Shown here in pieces: positions 62,562-64,000 of a stretch of DNA of 64,000 bases. This DNA comes from Archangium lansingense (lineage in GTDB: Bacteria; Myxococcota; Myxococcia; Myxococcales; Myxococcaceae). The notes under the pieces are model-generated. The model was not told the origin of the DNA. It saw only the letters and a list, made by a program, of their open reading frames with translations, and did not search any database. The stretch lies in the NCBI RefSeq assembly GCF_026626635.1, contig NZ_JAPNKA010000001.1:2170001-2234000 (forward strand). Reading direction: 5' to 3'. Made by a program: the position numbers and the translations under genes. Numbering within the stretch: the stretch's first letter is position 1; each line of letters begins with the position of its first letter.

Positions 62562-63994
62562 ACGACGCATCGAAGCCCCAGCCTCGCGGTACCATCCTGG
62601 TCGTAGACGACCAGCGGAACATGCGAGCCACCACCGCGCTCCTCCTGAGTTCCGAGGGCTACACCGTCCTCCAGGCCGCCACAGGGGAGGATGCGCTCTC
62701 CACCCTGTCGAACAACGGGGTGGACCTGATGCTGACGGACCTGAAGATGGAGCCGATGGACGGGCTCACCCTTCTGAAGAAGGCGCTGGAGGTGGCCCCG
62801 CGCCTGCAGGTCATCATGATGACGGCCTTCGGCTCCATCGAGAGTGCGGTGGAGGCCATGCGCCAGGGCGCGTTCGACTACGTCACCAAGCCCTTCAAGG
62901 AGGGTGAGCTGCGCTACCGGGTGGAGCGTGCGCTGGAGCGGGCTCGGCTGCAGACGACGGTGGACCTGCTGGCCGGCGAGTTCAACGAGCGCCACAGCCT
63001 GAGCGCGCTGGTGGGCCGCAGCTCGGCGATGCGCGAGCTGACGTCTCGCCTGATGCGCGTGGCGCAGAGTGACGCCACGGTGCTGGTGCAGGGCGAGAGC
63101 GGCACGGGTAAGGAGCTCGTCGCGCGCGCGGTGCACGCGCACAGCCGGCGCAAGGACAAGCCCTTCGTTCCCGTCAACTGCGCCGCCATCTCCGAGACGC
63201 TGCTGGAGAGCGAGCTGTTCGGCCACGCGAAGGGGGCCTTCACGGGTGCGGTGCGGGCCCGGCGCGGCCTCGTGGAGGAGGCGGACGGTGGCACCCTCTT
63301 CATCGACGAGGTGACGGAGACGACGCCCGCCTTCCAGTCCAAGCTGCTGCGCACGCTGCAGGAGGGCGAGGTTCGTCGCGTGGGCGAGTCCTCCTCGGTG
63401 ACGGTGGACGTGCGGATTGTCGCCGCCACCAACCGGGACATCGAGCTGGAGGTGCGCGAGAAGCGCTTCCGCCAGGATCTCTACTACCGGCTCAACGTGG
63501 TGACGCTGCGCGTGCCGCCCCTGCGCGAGCGCCTGGAGGACGTGCCCGAGCTGGCCGAGCACTTCCTCAAGCGAGCCAACGCGCGCAGCCCCAACCCCAA
63601 GCGCCTGTCGGAGGCGGCGGTGGGGCACCTGATGGGCTACAGCTTCCCCGGCAACGTGCGCGAGCTGGAGAACCTGGTGGAGCAGGCGGCGGCGCTGGCC
63701 GAGGGCGTGGAGCTACTGCCCGAGGACTTCCCGCTGCGCCCCAACGCTCGCGTGGAAGCCAGTGGTCCAGTGGGGACGGCACCCACCTTGTCCTCCCTGG
63801 ACCCCAGTACCCGGATGCCCACGCTGGCCGAAGCGGTGGAGGATGCCGAGCGGCGGGCGATTGCCCAGGCGCTGGAGCGGCACGGGGTGGACCTGGGCCA
63901 GGTGGCCGAGGATCTGGCCGTGTCCTCCACCACGCTGTGGCGCAAGATGAAGCGCCTCAACCTGCGTCCGCCCGGACCGGATCACCGGGACTGA
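62558..63994 (+). CDS. Sigma-54-dependent response regulator (NtrC family)
   Basis: A 478-residue enhancer-binding protein. The receiver (about 13-125) has [10 protein letters not shown], phosphoacceptor Asp in [13 protein letters not shown] and [10 protein letters not shown]. The AAA+ domain (about 145-380) has Walker [14 protein letters not shown] (near 178), the sigma-54-contacting loop GAFTGA (226-231), Walker B GTLFIDEV and the arginine-finger region. A Fis-type helix-turn-helix lies at the C-terminus (about 435-475; [20 protein letters not shown], then [10 protein letters not shown]). The start is GTG overlapping the kinase stop. It could act on sigma-54 promoters such as those of the NTF2-like genes, but this is only a possibility. 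Confidence 0.95.
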   Translation: MNDASKPQPRGTILVVDDQRNMRATTALLLSSEGYTVLQAATGEDALSTLSNNGVDLMLTDLKMEPMDGLTLLKKALEVAPRLQVIMMTAFGSIESAVEAMRQGAFDYVTKPFKEGELRYRVERALERARLQTTVDLLAGEFNERHSLSALVGRSSAMRELTSRLMRVAQSDATVLVQGESGTGKELVARAVHAHSRRKDKPFVPVNCAAISETLLESELFGHAKGAFTGAVRARRGLVEEADGGTLFIDEVTETTPAFQSKLLRTLQEGEVRRVGESSSVTVDVRIVAATNRDIELEVREKRFRQDLYYRLNVVTLRVPPLRERLEDVPELAEHFLKRANARSPNPKRLSEAAVGHLMGYSFPGNVRELENLVEQAAALAEGVELLPEDFPLRPNARVEASGPVGTAPTLSSLDPSTRMPTLAEAVEDAERRAIAQALERHGVDLGQVAEDLAVSSTTLWRKMKRLNLRPPGPDHRD

Positions 63995-64000
63995 CTCTGT

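Overview
The window is chromosomal DNA from a myxobacterium (order Myxococcales, most likely suborder Cystobacterineae). The evidence is the strongly G+C-rich third codon positions, several very large hybrid kinases that join Ser/Thr kinase, AAA ATPase, PAS/GAF and histidine-kinase modules, a DUF2378/TIGR02265 protein (a family I know only from myxobacteria), two proteins ending in MYXO-CTERM sorting tails, and a PilY1-type pilus adhesin. I see no rRNA, tRNA, CRISPR array, prophage or intact insertion sequence.

Layout. 1-942: 3' part of a von Willebrand A protein. 949-8755 (minus): a RiPP cassette of the ATP-grasp (graspetide/microviridin-like) type. In transcription order it holds a 53-residue precursor with a GG leader and a Cys/Asp-rich core, an MvdC/MvdD-like ATP-grasp ligase, a PpiC/SurA-like maturation protein and a giant Ser/Thr kinase-AAA-GAF-histidine kinase. 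8930-13867 (plus, divergent): a tightly packed operon of a MYXO-CTERM matrixin protease, a lipoprotein, an ECF sigma factor, an anti-sigma factor and a secreted caspase-like protein. 13876-13963: an intergenic palindromic repeat. 14058-18111: M28 peptidase, Kelch lipoprotein, RpiA and a GlsB-type membrane protein. 18181-20111: pentapeptide-repeat protein and AraC-type regulator. 20101-34889: four PAS-type sensor kinases around an orphan PilY1. 35111-39350: HPF, GH3 lipoprotein, PtsN, Dtd and DUF2378. 39510-44864: a PEGA-tailed Ser/Thr kinase, an envelope protein and an SBBP-repeat MYXO-CTERM protein. 45358-48300: PBP4-type DacB and SSB. 48399-54959: three paralogous secreted NTF2/SnoaL-like proteins interleaved with a kinase-AAA-TPR protein. 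55481-58113: a single SdhC, Hsp33 and a phosphoribosyltransferase. 58138-63994: SelB translationally coupled to an NtrB/NtrC-type two-component pair.

How the parts may work together. The precursor gene has a strong ribosome-binding site and is separated from its enzymes by a 15-bp hairpin. The enzymes overlap by 4 nt and the large kinase follows 6 nt later, so peptide maturation and signalling appear to share one transcript. The divergent operon looks like an envelope-stress regulon in which an ECF/anti-sigma pair is bundled with its probable effectors. The three NTF2-like genes share a secretion signal, a near-identical TGTGA-N6-TCACA palindrome and, downstream of each, a repeated GC-rich terminator-like hairpin. 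Two of them also have a sigma-54-like -24/-12 element placed about 100 nt downstream of the palindrome.

The best candidate for an undescribed system is the RiPP cassette, because of its CxxCxxC/Asp-Glu core and the kinase in the same operon. The next best is the duplicated NTF2-like regulon. All functions are inferred by reading motifs; no database search was run.
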